5,823 nucleotides of DNA from an uncultured Bacteroidota bacterium (GTDB lineage Bacteria; Bacteroidota; Bacteroidia; Chitinophagales; Chitinophagaceae), in NCBI GenBank assembly GCA_903825065.1, contig CAIJZG010000191.1, positions 1 through 5,823 on the forward strand. The letters run 5' to 3'. The position numbers were made by a program, and so were the translations under genes. Shown in pieces: positions 5,755 to 5,823 of this stretch (positions within the stretch are counted from its first letter, which is position 1; each line of letters starts with the position of its first letter). The notes beneath the pieces were generated by a model, which was not told the DNA's origin, did no database searches, and saw nothing but the letters and a program-made list of their open reading frames with translations.

Positions 5755-5823
5755 TTATTCTTCATTTCCAGCATCTGTTTCATTCAGATCATGTAAGGCT
5801 ACGGCCATCTTATTGTCTTTTAC
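5755..5823 (-). CDS. C-terminal end of an unidentified gene (partial)
   Basis: Reading leftwards from the window edge, one frame stays open for 22 codons and stops at TAA (5755-5757). The other two frames contain stops within the first four codons. The tail ends NETDAGNEE after MAVALHDL, an acidic, hydrophilic end such as many cytosolic proteins have. The fragment is too short to name a family. The gene lies in the same direction as the lipoprotein, 85 bp upstream of it. The promoter in that gap suggests the two need not share a transcript. Confidence 0.55.
   Translation of the reverse strand, partial: VKDNKMAVALHDLNETDAGNEE

Overview
The window comes from an AT-rich bacterial chromosome, most likely Bacteroidota and perhaps Chitinophagaceae-like. 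The reasons are a conserved Bacteroidota lipoprotein with an N-terminal Big_5 (Ig-like) domain, a methionine synthase split into two genes, two -7 boxes fitting the Bacteroidota sigma consensus TAnnTTTG, and mostly weak Shine-Dalgarno signals. All recognisable genes lie on the minus strand, so transcription runs from right to left. No mobile element, CRISPR array, tRNA or rRNA gene was recognised.

Right to left: the last 22 codons of an unidentified gene (5755-5823) are followed by an 85-bp gap holding a TAnnTTTG-type promoter. A compact three-gene run follows: a Big_5 lipoprotein (4254-5669), recR (3622-4236) and a secreted YceI-family protein (3062-3604). The genes are separated by 17 bp each time, which suggests one transcript. 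The lipoprotein is probably anchored in the cell envelope, YceI is exported, and RecR works on DNA recombination repair in the cytoplasm, so the grouping need not be functional.

A 317-bp gap (2745-3061) separates this run from the methionine synthase genes. It is the most unusual part of the window. It holds a near-perfect Bacteroidota promoter (TTG, 20 bp, TATTTTTG at 2913-2943) and then about 160 bp of dense inverted repeats. The last of these, a hairpin directly before the start codon, covers the only clear Shine-Dalgarno-like sequence in the window. I could not match the region to the SAM, SAH, cobalamin or THF riboswitches whose motifs I know. Several pairs in the middle part fold better as plus-strand RNA, so it could be a methionine-responsive leader, a plus-strand RNA or a dispersed palindromic element. 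A 46-codon frame with a CxxC-x8-CxxC pattern also overlaps the gap.

Left of the gap, cobalamin-dependent methionine synthase is encoded as two adjacent genes. The first (1725-2744) carries the zinc/homocysteine module. The second (from 1716 to beyond the left edge) carries the pterin-binding, cap and cobalamin-binding modules, with the reactivation domain expected outside the window. Together they would carry out the final step of methionine synthesis, transferring a methyl group from 5-methyl-THF through cobalamin to homocysteine.
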